From Pantoea conspicua (GTDB lineage Bacteria; Pseudomonadota; Gammaproteobacteria; Enterobacterales; Enterobacteriaceae), in the NCBI RefSeq assembly GCF_002095315.1, contig NZ_MLFN01000010.1:20920-84919 (forward strand): DNA of 64,000 nt, read 5' to 3'. Positions 1-10,045 of the stretch are shown here, in pieces. A model generated the notes under the pieces. It did no database searches and was not told the DNA's origin. It saw only the letters and a program-made list of their open reading frames with translations. Every line of letters starts with the position of its first letter. Within the stretch, counting starts at the first letter, position 1. Position numbers and translations under genes: made by a program.

Positions 1-955
1 CGGCCACCTGATCGTTTGCCAGTGCCACCTGCAACGGATAGAGCGAAAACTGCATCATACTGGCGGCAAAGGCAATACCGATCATCCAGTTAAAGGTCAG
101 ATGCGGCAGCAATACCAGCGGCACGCAGGCGGCAGCAAACAGCAACGACATGATGAACAGCAGTCGCTGGCGGTCGTAGCGGTCCGACAGCCAGCTGAGC
201 GGAAACTGCGACACCAGCCCGGCAAAGATGGTCATGCTCATAAAGTAGCCGGTCTGGCTGGTGGTAAAGCCTTTACTGCTGCCATAAACCGGCGCCAGAC
301 CATAAAAAGCACCAATCACCATGCCGGTCACCAGCGTGGTACCGAGCAGTTTAGGAATGGTGCGAATGAAGTAACCGAGCTCCATCGGGGCGGGCGACAT
401 CGGCTGGACATGCGTACGGGTGGTAAGTGCAATCGGCACCAGGCAGAGAGCAAAGCAGAGCGCCACAATCAGCAGCGTGCTGACGTCAAAGCCGCTCTGC
501 AGGCTCAGGATCACCTGTCCGCCGCTGAGACCAAGATAGGTGGCGACCATGTAAAAACCAAAAATCACCCCGCGCTGTGACGATTCCGCCTGATCGTTGA
601 GCCAGCTTTCCAGCACCATGTACTGACACATCATGCACAGCCCGATAATCAGGCGCAGGAAGACCCACAGCGGAATAAAATCGGTCAGCCCATGACCAAT
701 CACCGAGGCGGTAATGATCCCGGCACAGGCAACGTAAGCGCGAATATGGCCGACACGGGCGATCAGGTTGTGCCCGACTTTGCCACCAATCACCAGCCCG
801 ATGTAGTTAGCGGCAATAATCGCCCCAATCAGTGCGCCATTGACCTGCTCGCTGGCAAGACGTAACGAAACATAGGTCGTTAACAGGCCCGAGCCCAATA
901 GCATCAGCAGCGTGGTGGTGTACAACGGCAGAAACGTACTGAATATTTTACGCAT
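1..955 (-). CDS. MFS transporter, YcaD-like (3' part cut by window edge)
   Basis: This is the N-terminal three quarters or so of a major facilitator superfamily permease of the inner membrane. It starts at an ATG at 953-955 (MRKIFSTFLPLYTTTLLM) and reads open to the window edge. Hydrophobic segments alternate with short polar loops, and an MFS loop motif (LSDRYDRQR) follows the seventh or so segment. The pattern of the first helix, and a phrase like YMVLESWLND in helix 4, recall the E. coli YcaD family. The substrate cannot be read from the sequence. It converges on no neighbour: its start faces the betT terminator. Family assignment is reasonable; the exact ortholog is uncertain. Confidence 0.75.
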   Translation of the reverse strand, partial: MRKIFSTFLPLYTTTLLMLLGSGLLTTYVSLRLASEQVNGALIGAIIAANYIGLVIGGKVGHNLIARVGHIRAYVACAGIITASVIGHGLTDFIPLWVFLRLIIGLCMMCQYMVLESWLNDQAESSQRGVIFGFYMVATYLGLSGGQVILSLQSGFDVSTLLIVALCFALCLVPIALTTRTHVQPMSPAPMELGYFIRTIPKLLGTTLVTGMVIGAFYGLAPVYGSSKGFTTSQTGYFMSMTIFAGLVSQFPLSWLSDRYDRQRLLFIMSLLFAAACVPLVLLPHLTFNWMIGIAFAASMMQFSLYPLQVALANDQVA

Positions 956-1035
956 ACGACTCCCTGTCTACAGCTGGCAGGCATCTGACCAGTAAGCCCT
1001 GAATATAGCCGATCAAATCCCGATAGGGCATCGGG

Positions 1036-1074
1036 ATTAAAAAAAGCCCGTAAACAACGGTATGTTTACGGGCT
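1036..1074 (-). terminator. Intrinsic terminator of betT
   Basis: An 11-bp perfect stem (AGCCCGTAAAC at 1045-1055 with GTTTACGGGCT at 1064-1074) is followed, on the minus strand, by a run of T residues (complement of 1036-1044). It lies directly after the betT stop codon. Confidence 0.9.
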
Positions 1075-1079
1075 GCCTG

Positions 1080-3110
1080 TTACACGCTCGGGAAGGAGAT
1101 ATTACTGCCCGGCGCCTCACGGTTGAGATGGATAAAGTTCAGGTGTCGCTCATACTGATCGAGTATGTCGATAATCACCTGCTCTTTGCTGTAGTCCATC
1201 AAATCGTTACCCTGGCTGCCCTCCAGCAGGAAGGTTTCCAGTCGGTAGTAGGTCGATTTACCGCTGCGTGCGCGATAGGTAAAGCCCGGAACAGAGTATT
1301 GCTGCGGCCAGACCTGATAGACAAAATCCTGCTCTTCGCCAAGATGGACGCGCAGGTCCAGATAGCCAATCGGATTGTCATTATCCGGTGCCACCTTTTC
1401 CAGTGTGACCCCGCCACCGCGTAGCTCCAGCTCTTTTGCCACTTCCTGCATCGCCGGATAGATAGTGTTTTCCATCATCTGCTGGGTATAACGCGAGCCA
1501 GGATAGTTCATCAGCCGCGACAGACGCTTTTTCCAGGTCAGACGATCGGTGGCATGCGCCAGATAAGGTGCAGTATCACGCGTGGCGCTGGCGCGACGGT
1601 GGTCCTCCACTTTCAGCGATTTATAGAGTCCCGCCATAACAAAGAAGATCACAAAGCTGAACGGCAGACCCATGATTACCGTAGTGTTCTGCAATGCAGA
1701 AATTCCGTTGGTCATCAGCATACTCAGGGTCAGGACCCCAATCGCGATCGACCAGAAAATACGTAGCCAGTTAGGTGCATCGCTGTTGATATCTTTCAGC
1801 TTAGAGGTGAAGTTACCCAGCACCAGCGAACCGGAGTCAGCCGAGGTGACGTAAAACAGCATCCCGGTAATGGTGGCGACCGATGCGCTGAGTTTAAACG
1901 CCGGGTATTGCGCCAGCAGGCTATAGAACCCGCGTTCGGCATGGGCCATCACTTCCTGAGCAAAACCGGCATTGCCGTGAATGATCTGGTAGAGCGCGGC
2001 ATTGCCAAACACCGACAGCCACAGCAGCGTAAAGGTAAACGGAATGATCAGGGTGCCGAGCACAAACTCGCGGATAGTACGACCACGAGAAATACGCGCC
2101 AGGAACAGCCCGACAAATGGTGACCAGGCAACCCACCATGCCCAGAAGAACAGCGTCCAGCTATTCATCCATTGCGTCGGCCGGTCAAAGGCAAAGGTAT
2201 TCAGCGTCATGCCCATGAAGCGGTTGATGTAATCGCCGACGTTCAGCACCAGCGCATTCAGCAGGAATTCGGTATTACCGAAGAACAGCACAAACAGGAT
2301 CAGTCCCAGCGCCAGCACTACATTCAGCTCTGACAGGATGCGGATCCCTTTGTCGACGCCGGAGGTCACCGAAATCGTGGCGATTACTACCGACAGCACA
2401 ATCAGCGCGGTCTGCGCGGTCAGCCCTTCCGGAATATCAAACAGCACCTTCAGACCGTAATTCAGCTGTACCACCCCAATGCCGAGCGTGGTGGCGATAC
2501 CAAAAATGGTGCCGACCACCGCAGCGATATCAACGGTATGCCCAATCGGACCGTAGATTCGTTTGCCAAATATCGGGTAGAGCGCCGAACGAATGGTCAG
2601 CGGCAGGTTATAGCGATAGCTGAAGTAGCCAAGCGCAATGCCCATCAGTGCATACATCGACCAGCCGGTCAGACCGTAGTGGAACAGCGTCCAGACCATC
2701 GACTGGCGAGCGGCTTCCAGCGTCTGCCCTGCCCCTTCCGGCGGCTGCATGTACTGGGTCACCGGTTCGGCGACCGAGAAGAACATCAGGTCGATACCGA
2801 TACCGGCGGCAAACAACATCGCCGACCAGCTCAGCACGCTGAATTCGGGTTTGGATTGCTCAGGTCCCAGCTTGATCGAGCCAAACCGTGAGCAGGCCAT
2901 GTAGAGCACAAACACGATGTAGAGCGTAGCAGCCAGCATGTAGTACCAGCCGAAGGTCGCGGAGACCCAGTTCACCGCCGAGAGGATCCAGCCGCCGGCC
3001 AGATCGCTGTAGAGAATCGTCACAAGTGAAAACGTCAGAATCAATCCGGCAGAGGTGTAAAACACAACGGGATTGAGTCTGTCTTTTTCACCGGCAGGTG
3101 GATTATTCAT
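1080..3110 (-). CDS. betT: High-affinity choline transporter BetT
   Basis: BetT is a secondary transporter of the BCCT family that imports choline across the inner membrane for conversion to glycine betaine. The 676-residue protein has about twelve membrane segments in its first 500 residues, with the tryptophan-rich BCCT signature (WTLFFWAWWVAWSPFVG) near residues 317-335. A long soluble C-terminal tail of about 170 residues follows, as in the osmotically regulated E. coli BetT. The start ATG has a good ribosome site (AGAGGT). The gene is divergent from betI-betB-betA, the classical arrangement, so one intergenic region should control both sides. Nothing appears truncated. The assignment is firm because all four bet genes are together. 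Confidence 0.95.
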   Translation of the reverse strand: MNNPPAGEKDRLNPVVFYTSAGLILTFSLVTILYSDLAGGWILSAVNWVSATFGWYYMLAATLYIVFVLYMACSRFGSIKLGPEQSKPEFSVLSWSAMLFAAGIGIDLMFFSVAEPVTQYMQPPEGAGQTLEAARQSMVWTLFHYGLTGWSMYALMGIALGYFSYRYNLPLTIRSALYPIFGKRIYGPIGHTVDIAAVVGTIFGIATTLGIGVVQLNYGLKVLFDIPEGLTAQTALIVLSVVIATISVTSGVDKGIRILSELNVVLALGLILFVLFFGNTEFLLNALVLNVGDYINRFMGMTLNTFAFDRPTQWMNSWTLFFWAWWVAWSPFVGLFLARISRGRTIREFVLGTLIIPFTFTLLWLSVFGNAALYQIIHGNAGFAQEVMAHAERGFYSLLAQYPAFKLSASVATITGMLFYVTSADSGSLVLGNFTSKLKDINSDAPNWLRIFWSIAIGVLTLSMLMTNGISALQNTTVIMGLPFSFVIFFVMAGLYKSLKVEDHRRASATRDTAPYLAHATDRLTWKKRLSRLMNYPGSRYTQQMMENTIYPAMQEVAKELELRGGGVTLEKVAPDNDNPIGYLDLRVHLGEEQDFVYQVWPQQYSVPGFTYRARSGKSTYYRLETFLLEGSQGNDLMDYSKEQVIIDILDQYERHLNFIHLNREAPGSNISFPSV

Positions 3111-3304
3111 CGATTACCTCTGGTTAGTTTTCCTGAAAATACGCAATGGATAAATGTCGCCGTCTGCGGCTGACGCGCCGTGCGGCCTGTTGTTGTACTG
3201 TCTCTTCCTGATTCGTCGCTTCGGCAATCGGGTCAGTCTTCGCACTCAATGCCGTTTCGCTTTCGCTACATTTAAAGAACAGCATCCTAACAACTTTTCT
3301 TTTT

Positions 3305-3338
3305 ATATTGAACGTGCAATCAAAAAAAGTTTTAATAG
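3305..3338 (+). promoter_or_regulatory. Candidate BetI operator and betI promoter
   Basis: In the betT-betI intergenic region the dyad ATTGAACGTGCAAT (3307-3320) resembles the known BetI box built on TGAACGTTCA. It overlaps a weak -35 (TTGAAC, 3308-3313), with a -10-like TTTAAT/TAATAG at 3331-3338. Binding by BetI, relieved by choline, is known for this system; the site call here is from sequence only. Confidence 0.6.
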
Positions 3339-3367
3339 GTACTCGATTTGAGGGTGGAGCTGGAGCT

Positions 3368-3961
3368 ATGCCAAAGGTGGGGATGCAGCCGATACGACGT
3401 CGGCAATTGATTGATGCGACCCTGAGCACGATTAACGAAGTGGGGATTAATGATGCCACCATCGCCCAGATTGCCCGCCGGGCGGGTGTGTCAACCGGCA
3501 TCATTAGTCATTACTTTAAAGACAAAAACGGCCTGCTGGAAGCGACGATGCGTGATGTGACGCGCCAGTTGCGCGATGCGGTCTCAAGCCGGCTGCAGCC
3601 GCTGGCTGATGCCCCGGCAGAGCAGCGTCTGCGGGCCATCGTCGATGGCAATTTCGATGAAACCCAGGTTCACAGCGCCGCAATGAAAGCCTGGCTCGAT
3701 TTCTGGGCAAGCAGTATGCATCAGCCCCAGTTGAATCGGCTTGAGCGGGTCAGCAGTCGACGACTTTACTCGACGCTGGTCGCCGAATTTCGCCGCGAGC
3801 TGCCGCTGGAACAGGCTCGCCTTGCTGCCCACGGGTTAGCCGCCCTGATCGACGGCTTATGGTTACGCGCCGCGCTGAGCGGTAAGCCGTTTAAGCCGGT
3901 GGTGGCCCGCGCACTGACTACCCAATTCATCCGTCAGCAACTGGCTGGCGAGCACGAATAA
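3368..3961 (+). CDS. betI: Choline-responsive TetR-family repressor BetI
   Basis: BetI represses the bet genes and releases DNA when choline is present. The start [11 protein letters not shown] at 3368 matches the family start and has a GGTGGAG ribosome site 8 bases upstream; the reading frame is open further upstream, but that extension looks non-native. The first 60 or so residues hold the TetR helix-turn-helix ([20 protein letters not shown]), and the rest is the helical ligand domain typical of BetI. The product is 197 residues, the normal family length. The gene is followed 14 bases later by betB and is probably co-transcribed with betB and betA. Confidence 0.95.
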   Translation: MPKVGMQPIRRRQLIDATLSTINEVGINDATIAQIARRAGVSTGIISHYFKDKNGLLEATMRDVTRQLRDAVSSRLQPLADAPAEQRLRAIVDGNFDETQVHSAAMKAWLDFWASSMHQPQLNRLERVSSRRLYSTLVAEFRRELPLEQARLAAHGLAALIDGLWLRAALSGKPFKPVVARALTTQFIRQQLAGEHE

Positions 3962-3975
3962 CGGAAGGAGATAAC

Positions 3976-5448
3976 ATGTCCCGATTCACCGAGCAGAAAC
4001 TCTACATCGCTGGCGCTTACGTTGCCGCGACGTCTGGCGAAACGTTCCAGACCATCAACCCGGCTAACGGCGACGTGCTGGCCGAAGTCCACGCTGCCGG
4101 TCAGCAGGATGTCGATCGCGCCGTTGCCGCCGCCAGAAAAGGCCAGAAAGTCTGGGCCGCGATGACCGCAATGGAGCGTTCACGCATTCTGCGCCGCGCA
4201 GTCGATATCTTGCGTGAACGGAACGATGAACTGGCAGAGCTTGAGATGCTCGATACCGGTAAACCACTGAGCGAAACCGCCAGCGTCGACATCGTTACCG
4301 GTGCAGACGTGCTGGAATACTACGCCGGTCTGGTGCCGGCACTGGAAGGCCAGCAGATCCCACTGCGAGACACTTCTTTCGTCTATACCCGCCGCGAACC
4401 GCTGGGCGTGGTCGCCGGTATCGGCGCCTGGAACTACCCGATTCAGATCGCACTGTGGAAATCCGCCCCGGCACTGGCGGCCGGCAACGCGATGATTTTC
4501 AAACCCAGCGAAGTCACGCCGCTGACCGCGCTGAAACTGGCGGAAATTTACACCGAAGCGGGCTTGCCGGACGGCGTATTCAACGTGTTGCCTGGCATCG
4601 GCTCGGTCACCGGCCAGTTGCTGACCGAACATCCGGGTATCGATAAAGTGTCGTTTACCGGTGGCGTGGTCAGCGGCAAAAAAGTGATGGCCAACGCTGC
4701 AGGTTCAACGCTGAAAGAGGTCACGATGGAGCTGGGCGGTAAATCTCCGTTGATCATCTTCGACGACGCGGACCTCGATCTGGCGGCTGACATCGCCATG
4801 ATGGCGAACTTCTACAGTTCCGGCCAGGTCTGCACCAACGGTACCCGGGTGTTTATTCCGACAAAACTGCAGGCAGCTTTTGAAGCCAAAATCAGCGAGC
4901 GCGTCGCCCGCATCCGGGCTGGCGATCTGCGCCAGCCGGAGACCAACTTTGGTCCGATGGTCAGCTTCAGCCATCGCGACAACGTGATGCGCTACATCGA
5001 ATCCGGCATTGCCGAAGGCGCGCGCCTGCTGTGCGGCGGCAAGCGTCTGACCGGGGGCGAGTTCGATCAGGGTGCCTGGGTGGCACCCACGGTATTCACC
5101 GACTGCCGCGATGAGATGAAAATCGTCCGTGAAGAGATCTTCGGACCGGTGATGTCGATTCTGAGCTACGACAGCGAAGAAGAAGTGATCCGCCGCGCCA
5201 ACGACACCGACTTTGGCCTGGCGGCCGGTCTGGTGACCCAGGATCTCAACCGGGCGCACCGCGTGATTCACCAGATCGAAGCCGGCATCTGCTGGATCAA
5301 CACCTGGGGTGAATCGGCGGCGGAAATGCCGGTCGGCGGCTACAAGCACTCCGGAATCGGACGCGAAAATGGCCTGATGACGCTGCAAAGCTATACCCAG
5401 GTGAAGTCAGTGCAGGTTGAGCTGTCGCGCTTTCAGTCTGTATTTTAA
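3976..5448 (+). CDS. betB: Betaine aldehyde dehydrogenase BetB
   Basis: BetB oxidises betaine aldehyde to glycine betaine with NAD(P)+, the second step of the choline pathway, in the cytoplasm. The 490-residue protein is a complete aldehyde dehydrogenase: the nucleotide-binding part carries [20 protein letters not shown], the general base Glu252 sits in MELGGKSP, and the catalytic Cys286 sits in [11 protein letters not shown]. The ribosome site AAGGAG lies just before the ATG. It lies between betI and betA in a tight operon (24 bases to betA), so induction by osmotic stress and choline through BetI is expected. Confidence 0.97.
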   Translation: MSRFTEQKLYIAGAYVAATSGETFQTINPANGDVLAEVHAAGQQDVDRAVAAARKGQKVWAAMTAMERSRILRRAVDILRERNDELAELEMLDTGKPLSETASVDIVTGADVLEYYAGLVPALEGQQIPLRDTSFVYTRREPLGVVAGIGAWNYPIQIALWKSAPALAAGNAMIFKPSEVTPLTALKLAEIYTEAGLPDGVFNVLPGIGSVTGQLLTEHPGIDKVSFTGGVVSGKKVMANAAGSTLKEVTMELGGKSPLIIFDDADLDLAADIAMMANFYSSGQVCTNGTRVFIPTKLQAAFEAKISERVARIRAGDLRQPETNFGPMVSFSHRDNVMRYIESGIAEGARLLCGGKRLTGGEFDQGAWVAPTVFTDCRDEMKIVREEIFGPVMSILSYDSEEEVIRRANDTDFGLAAGLVTQDLNRAHRVIHQIEAGICWINTWGESAAEMPVGGYKHSGIGRENGLMTLQSYTQVKSVQVELSRFQSVF

Positions 5449-5472
5449 TCATTAAAACCTGAGGAACGATGA

Positions 5473-7155
5473 ATGGAATTTGATTACATCATTATTGGAG
5501 CCGGATCCGCAGGGAACGTTTTGGCCACCCGTCTGACCGAGGACAGCAGCGTAAATGTGCTGTTGCTGGAAGCGGGCGGCCCGGATTATCGATTTGATTT
5601 CAGGACCCAGATGCCCGCGGCGCTGGCCTATCCCTTGCAGGGAAAACGTTATAACTGGGCGTACGAAACCGAGCCAGAGCCTTACATGAACAATCGCCGC
5701 ATGGAGTGTGGTCGCGGCAAAGGTCTGGGTGGTTCGTCGCTGATTAACGGTATGTGTTACATCCGCGGTAACGCGATGGATCTGGATAACTGGGCCACCG
5801 CACCGGGTCTGGAGCACTGGAGCTATCCCGACTGCCTGCCCTACTACCGTAAAGCGGAAACCCGCGATATCGGCCCGAATGACTTCCACGGCGGTGACGG
5901 CCCGGTCTGCGTGGCGACGCCAAAAGCGGGCAATAACGTGCTGTTTGAAGCGATGATCGAAGCCGGCGTGCAGGCGGGTTATCCGCGCACCGACGACCTC
6001 AACGGTTTTCAGCAGGAAGGTTTTGGTCCGATGGATCGCACCGTGACACCGCAGGGACGCCGTTCCAGCACTGCGCGCGGCTACCTTGATCAGGCAAAAG
6101 GCCGGCCAAACCTGAAAATTATTACCCATGCCACTACTGATCGGATTGTGTTCGACGGCAAACAAGCAGTCGGCGTGGAGTACCTGCAGGGTGACAGCAA
6201 CAGCATCCTCAAGGTGACCGCGCGTCGCGAAGTGCTGTTGTGCGCCGGTGCCATCGCTTCGCCGCAAATCCTGCAGCGTTCCGGCGTCGGTTCGCCCGAC
6301 CTGCTGAAGCAGTTCGATATCCCGCTGGTACAGGATCTGCCAGGCGTGGGTGAAAACCTGCAGGACCATCTGGAAATGTATCTGCAATATGAATGCAAAG
6401 AGCCGGTATCACTCTATCCGGCGCTGAAATGGTGGAACCAGCCGAAAATCGGTGCCGAGTGGATGTTCAATGGCAGCGGAACTGGCGCCAGCAACCAGTT
6501 TGAAGCGGGCGGTTTTATCCGCAGCCGTGAAGAGTTCAGCTGGCCGAATATTCAGTACCACTTCCTGCCGGTGGCGATTAACTACAACGGTTCGAATGCG
6601 GTTGATGCACACGGTTTCCAGTGTCACGTCGGCTCAATGCGTTCACCGAGCCGTGGACACGTCCGCCTGAAGTCACGCGATCCGCGCCGTCATCCGGCTA
6701 TTCTGTTCAACTACATGTCGCATGAGCAGGACTGGCACGAGTTCCGTGACGCGATTCGTATTACCCGTGAGATCATTAACCAGCCTGCGCTGGATAAATA
6801 CCGCGGACGTGAAATCAGTCCCGGGCTGGAGTGCCAGACTGATGAGCAGCTGGATGAGTTTGTGCGTAACCATGGTGAAACCGCTTATCACCCGTGCGGC
6901 ACCTGTAAAATGGGTCACGACGAAATGTCCGTGGTGGATGGTGAAGGCAAAGTGCATGGTCTGAAAGGTTTACGCGTGGTCGATGCGTCCATCATGCCAT
7001 TGATCATCACCGGAAATCTCAACGCCACCACTATCATGATTGGTGAGAAGATTGCCGATATTATCCGTGGTCGCGAGCCCCTGCCACGCAGCACCGCCCG
7101 CTATTATGTGGCAGGTGATGCGCCGGTGCGTACGGTACCACAACGCGCAAAGTAA
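5473..7155 (+). CDS. betA: Choline dehydrogenase BetA
   Basis: BetA is the membrane-associated FAD enzyme of the GMC oxidoreductase family that oxidises choline to betaine aldehyde. The N-terminal dinucleotide fold GAGSAGN (residues 9-15) and the GMC signature region around residues 80-100 ([15 protein letters not shown]) are present. The catalytic histidine is His473 in [13 protein letters not shown]. The length of 560 residues is normal. The start used is ATG 5473, preceded by GAGGAAC; a second ATG two codons upstream is in another frame. It is the last gene of the betIBA operon and is followed by a strong terminator. Confidence 0.97.
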   Translation: MEFDYIIIGAGSAGNVLATRLTEDSSVNVLLLEAGGPDYRFDFRTQMPAALAYPLQGKRYNWAYETEPEPYMNNRRMECGRGKGLGGSSLINGMCYIRGNAMDLDNWATAPGLEHWSYPDCLPYYRKAETRDIGPNDFHGGDGPVCVATPKAGNNVLFEAMIEAGVQAGYPRTDDLNGFQQEGFGPMDRTVTPQGRRSSTARGYLDQAKGRPNLKIITHATTDRIVFDGKQAVGVEYLQGDSNSILKVTARREVLLCAGAIASPQILQRSGVGSPDLLKQFDIPLVQDLPGVGENLQDHLEMYLQYECKEPVSLYPALKWWNQPKIGAEWMFNGSGTGASNQFEAGGFIRSREEFSWPNIQYHFLPVAINYNGSNAVDAHGFQCHVGSMRSPSRGHVRLKSRDPRRHPAILFNYMSHEQDWHEFRDAIRITREIINQPALDKYRGREISPGLECQTDEQLDEFVRNHGETAYHPCGTCKMGHDEMSVVDGEGKVHGLKGLRVVDASIMPLIITGNLNATTIMIGEKIADIIRGREPLPRSTARYYVAGDAPVRTVPQRAK

Positions 7156-7178
7156 TCAGTGACGTTGTCACGTAAATA

Positions 7179-7208
7179 CAGCCGGGCACTGGGTTGCCCG
7201 GCTGTTTT
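7179..7208 (+). terminator. Intrinsic terminator of the betIBA operon
   Basis: AGCCGGGC (7180-7187) pairs with GCCCGGCT (7196-7203), followed by a short T-run at 7205-7208. The rest of the gap to 7404 holds the mdtJI promoter and no other gene I can recognise. Confidence 0.85.
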
Positions 7209-7300
7209 ATATTCTCCCCTGACCAATACAACCCTCCTTATTACTCTTACTTTCCAATGTGTCAGACCTGAACGAATCCAAAACGAAGCATATTCTGCTG

Positions 7301-7330
7301 TTGATTACCTGTTGAGCAAAATGCTATAAA
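7301..7330 (+). promoter_or_regulatory. Candidate sigma-70 promoter for the mdtJI leader
   Basis: TTGATT (7301-7306) and TATAAA (7325-7330) are spaced by 18 bases, about 75 bases ahead of the leader ORF. No riboswitch-like fold was recognised in the leader. Confidence 0.5.
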
Positions 7331-7404
7331 TCTGGCGTGTTTAATACCGGAGGCATATTTCGTCCACTGATGAGAAGCAACAATGTGGATGCGTCGTTAA
7401 TATT

Positions 7405-7497
7405 ATGAGCAGAATGTTCATTTCAATCCCTGTCAAAATCACCGCTTTCCTCTCTGGCTGGAACGCCGCCGATCAGCACTGGCGCAGCGCCCTGTAG
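7405..7497 (+). CDS. Possible 30-residue leader peptide upstream of mdtJ (MdtU-like position)
   Basis: An ATG-initiated ORF of 30 codons (MSRMFISIPVKITAF...) ends 82 bases before mdtJ. E. coli mdtJI is preceded by a small upstream ORF, mdtU, whose translation links expression to polyamine level. This ORF is in the equivalent place. Its sequence was not matched to MdtU, so homology is inference from position only. An internal ATG gives a 27-residue alternative. Confidence 0.4.
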   Translation: MSRMFISIPVKITAFLSGWNAADQHWRSAL

Positions 7498-7579
7498 TCC
7501 CCTTTCCACTTCGACTGAATTCTGAGTCTGCTGACACCTCGTGTGATAGCAGGAATGGCTATCGTTGCTGGAGAAGCCC

Positions 7580-7930
7580 ATGCGTGCATGGATCTTATTA
7601 TCACTCGCTATTGTTACTGAAATTATCGGCACCCTGTTTATGAAATGGTCCAGCCTGAGCGGCAGCCAGTCGGGCTACCTGATGCTGCTGGGCATGATTG
7701 CCTGTTCCTATATTTTGCTGAGCTTTGCCATCAAACGCATCGCGTTGGGGGTGGCTTACGCGCTGTGGGAAGGGATTGGCATTATGCTGATTACTTTGTT
7801 CAGCGTGCAGCTGTTTGGCGAAACCCTGACCCTGCTGAAACTCTGTGGCCTGGTGACGCTGATAGCGGGCATTGTGCTGATCAAAACCGGCACCCTGACC
7901 ACGCCGGAGGTGAGTCATGGTTATCGCTGA
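7580..7930 (+). CDS. mdtJ: Spermidine export SMR subunit MdtJ
   Basis: MdtJ is one half of a paired small multidrug resistance transporter that exports spermidine in E. coli. The 116-residue product has four membrane helices and the SMR hallmarks: a membrane glutamate in helix 1 ([15 protein letters not shown]) and the [12 protein letters not shown] motif of helix 3. The start ATG at 7580 has GGAG 6 bases upstream; the in-frame TTG upstream is unlikely. It overlaps mdtI by 14 bases, so translation is coupled and the two proteins should form a heteromer. Confidence 0.92.
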   Translation: MRAWILLSLAIVTEIIGTLFMKWSSLSGSQSGYLMLLGMIACSYILLSFAIKRIALGVAYALWEGIGIMLITLFSVQLFGETLTLLKLCGLVTLIAGIVLIKTGTLTTPEVSHGYR

Positions 7931-8246
7931 TCTGATTCATCCCGCCTGGCTCGCGCTGGCGGTCGTGCTGGAAATTGCCGCTAACATCTTCCTTAAATAC
8001 TCCAATGGTTTTAAGAAACCTCTGATTGGTGCGCTTTCACTGGCGTCGGTATTGCTGGCCTTTAGTGCGCTGGCACAAGCGGTGAAAGGCATCGAATTAT
8101 CGGTGGCCTATGCGGTCTGGGGTGGTTTTGGGATTATTGCCACTGTCGCGGCCGGCTGGGTGTTATTTGGCCAGCGTCTCAACAGGAAAGGCTGGGCCGG
8201 ATTAACCCTGCTACTGGCCGGTATGATCCTGTTAAAGCTGGCCTGA
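7917..8246 (+). CDS. mdtI: Spermidine export SMR subunit MdtI
   Basis: MdtI is the partner of MdtJ in the inner membrane. The 109-residue product contains four helices, with the conserved glutamate in [15 protein letters not shown] and the helix-3 motif [12 protein letters not shown]. It ends in the family-typical [12 protein letters not shown]. Its start lies inside the end of mdtJ. Length and both motifs match the E. coli protein closely. Confidence 0.93.
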   Translation: MVIADLIHPAWLALAVVLEIAANIFLKYSNGFKKPLIGALSLASVLLAFSALAQAVKGIELSVAYAVWGGFGIIATVAAGWVLFGQRLNRKGWAGLTLLLAGMILLKLA

Positions 8247-8442
8247 TGGACTCCGACAGATGATTTGCGCGGGTTGACGGCAGGCTGTTAACCCGCAGCA
8301 TTTTCTTGCCTGTTCCTCCTGATTTTTACTGCTGAAACGTGCTCAGAATGTTCCCACTTTGTTGCCGCCCCGTTTACTTAAGCGCAACCATAAGGCTAAG
8401 TGAGCGCCCAAAGATGGGTAAAACGGAAAACGAGGAAGTTTC

Positions 8443-9585
8443 ATGTCTGCAACAAGAGGATGGTCAACGGAACTGGAGGGGTTGCGCGGTATTGCCTCTC
8501 TGTGGGTGCTGGTCGGCCATATCAGTCTGCTGGTACATTGCCATATCACGCTGATTTCATCTCCCGGCATCGGGGTCGATCTGTTTATTCTGCTCTCCGG
8601 TTATCTGATGGCGAAAAACTACGTTGAGCGCCAGCAAAAAGAGCCGTGGCAGCGCGCTGAAACCATTAAAAAATTCTGGATTCGTCGTTTTTTCCGTATC
8701 GCCCCGCTCTATTACCTGTTGTTAATCATCGCCCTGATTTACGGCCCCTGGTTCGGTGAGATGCGCGACACCATTGCCCATTTCTACTCAGGGACCGCGA
8801 CCGAATCATCCCGATACACCGATCAGTCACTGACCAATATTCTCACCCACTTCAGCTTTCTGTTTGGCCTGTTGCCTGAATATGGCTTCAATACTGTGCT
8901 GCCGGACTGGAGCATTGGTCTGGAGATGCAGTTCTATCTGCTGTTCCCGTTCATCATGCTGGTGACGCTGCGTTTTGGCTATGCGGCTTCACTGATTGGC
9001 ATTATGGCGCTGTGTTGCGCCGGACGTTATCTGCTGGCGGATTACTACGAAGCCTTTGAGATGCCGTCGATGATCCTGATTAAGCTCAACATGTTCCTGT
9101 CGGGAATGCTGCTGGCCGAAGCGATTCGCCGTAAATCCCTGCTTTACGTCGCCTATGCGCTGCTGGGCCCGGTCGCCAGCGTGGCGATTGGCCTGGAGGC
9201 AATTAAGCTGCAGGTAATTATGGAAGCGCTGATGATTATCGGGATGACCGCTATTTTGTGGCAGTATCAGGAGAACAGCATGATGGCACGACTGATTATG
9301 CTGCCGCGTAAATTGCTGAATAACCGCCTGAGCACCTGGCTGGGCGACGTATCGTTTTCGGTTTACCTGCTGCATCTGCTGATTGTGATCCCGCTGATCG
9401 CCCTGCTGCTTAACCATACCGACATCGAATTCAAAAGCGACCTGGTGCGCTTCCTGATCGTCTGCGTTACCGCTATTCCGGTCACCTATGCGCTGGCGTC
9501 GCTGCTGTATAAATATGTCGAGAAACCAGGTATCCAGATCGGCAAACGGGTACTAAAACCAAAACTGGCCAGTCAGGCTGGCTGA
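8443..9585 (+). CDS. OafA/YrhL-type acyltransferase 3 membrane protein
   Basis: The product is a 380-residue integral membrane acyltransferase of the Acyl_transf_3 family, which transfers acetyl or similar groups to surface polysaccharides or other envelope substrates. The N-terminal motif ELEGLRGIASLWVLVGH contains the conserved Arg and the catalytic His. It is followed by GIGVDLFILLSGYLM, the FFVLSG-like second motif. About ten hydrophobic helices follow, with no SGNH domain at the C terminus. The start ATG has GAGGAAG upstream. It stands alone between mdtI and a terminator. The acceptor is unknown; nothing in the neighbourhood identifies it. Confidence 0.8.
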   Translation: MSATRGWSTELEGLRGIASLWVLVGHISLLVHCHITLISSPGIGVDLFILLSGYLMAKNYVERQQKEPWQRAETIKKFWIRRFFRIAPLYYLLLIIALIYGPWFGEMRDTIAHFYSGTATESSRYTDQSLTNILTHFSFLFGLLPEYGFNTVLPDWSIGLEMQFYLLFPFIMLVTLRFGYAASLIGIMALCCAGRYLLADYYEAFEMPSMILIKLNMFLSGMLLAEAIRRKSLLYVAYALLGPVASVAIGLEAIKLQVIMEALMIIGMTAILWQYQENSMMARLIMLPRKLLNNRLSTWLGDVSFSVYLLHLLIVIPLIALLLNHTDIEFKSDLVRFLIVCVTAIPVTYALASLLYKYVEKPGIQIGKRVLKPKLASQAG

Positions 9586-9614
9586 TCTCAGCGCTGTGTC
9601 TTGCTCTGCATCAG

Positions 9615-9637
9615 GCCCCGCCAGCGGGGCTTTTTTT
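9615..9637 (+). terminator. Intrinsic terminator after the acyltransferase gene
   Basis: GCCCCG (9615-9620) and CGGGGC (9625-9630) form a stem with a 4-base loop, followed by seven T residues. Confidence 0.9.
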
Positions 9638-9731
9638 ATCGGTCAGCAAAAGCCTCTGCCGCATCCACTGCGCCCTGACAGCCTTGCGCTACACTTTTCC
9701 GGTACCCCATGAGATCAACAGAGGAGAGACA

Positions 9732-10004
9732 ATGAGCGTTCAGCATCTGCTACTTTCCAGCGACGGTGGTCATCTGATCATCGAAGCTGATGAACTCGAA
9801 AAGGAGCTGGTGATCCCGCCGCATCTGCGAACGGTTACCGGCGGTGAGGCTAATGGTGATACCGGTCATCGGGTTGCCGTGACGCGGCACTACTGTAAAG
9901 GCCGCTATTATGCCGTCGCGCTTGATCGCCACGCAGCCAGCAATGAGATAGATGATGTGATTGACCTGCTCCATCCCGCCCCGATTGACGAGCCAGCATC
10001 GTGA
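9732..10004 (+). CDS. Hypothetical 90-residue protein
   Basis: I do not recognise this gene. It starts at ATG 9732 behind a strong GAGGAGAG ribosome site; upstream in-frame codons are not needed. The product (MSVQHLLLSSDGGHLIIEAD...) is acidic and soluble, with no signal peptide or membrane segment. It reads smoothly as coding DNA with the same codon use as its neighbours. It is followed 41 bases later by another small gene of unknown role, probably in the same transcript. Confidence 0.65.
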   Translation: MSVQHLLLSSDGGHLIIEADELEKELVIPPHLRTVTGGEANGDTGHRVAVTRHYCKGRYYAVALDRHAASNEIDDVIDLLHPAPIDEPAS

Positions 10005-10045
10005 GTCGCGTTGAAAATGATTTAATACAGAGAAGGAAGGTGATT

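Noticed and set aside
4180..5388. Long minus-strand frames opposite betB
   Set aside because: Shadow frames of a GC-rich conserved gene, with compositional bias (His, Gln, Arg rich) and no start signals.
5452..6387. A 311-codon open frame on the minus strand opposite betA
   Set aside because: It is the antisense shadow of betA, which has all catalytic motifs; its predicted protein has no recognisable domain and no ribosome site.
7331..7579. Guanidine-type riboswitch upstream of the SMR genes
   Set aside because: SMR genes are often preceded by guanidine riboswitches, but the paired ACGR-loop hairpins were not found; a leader ORF explains the region better.
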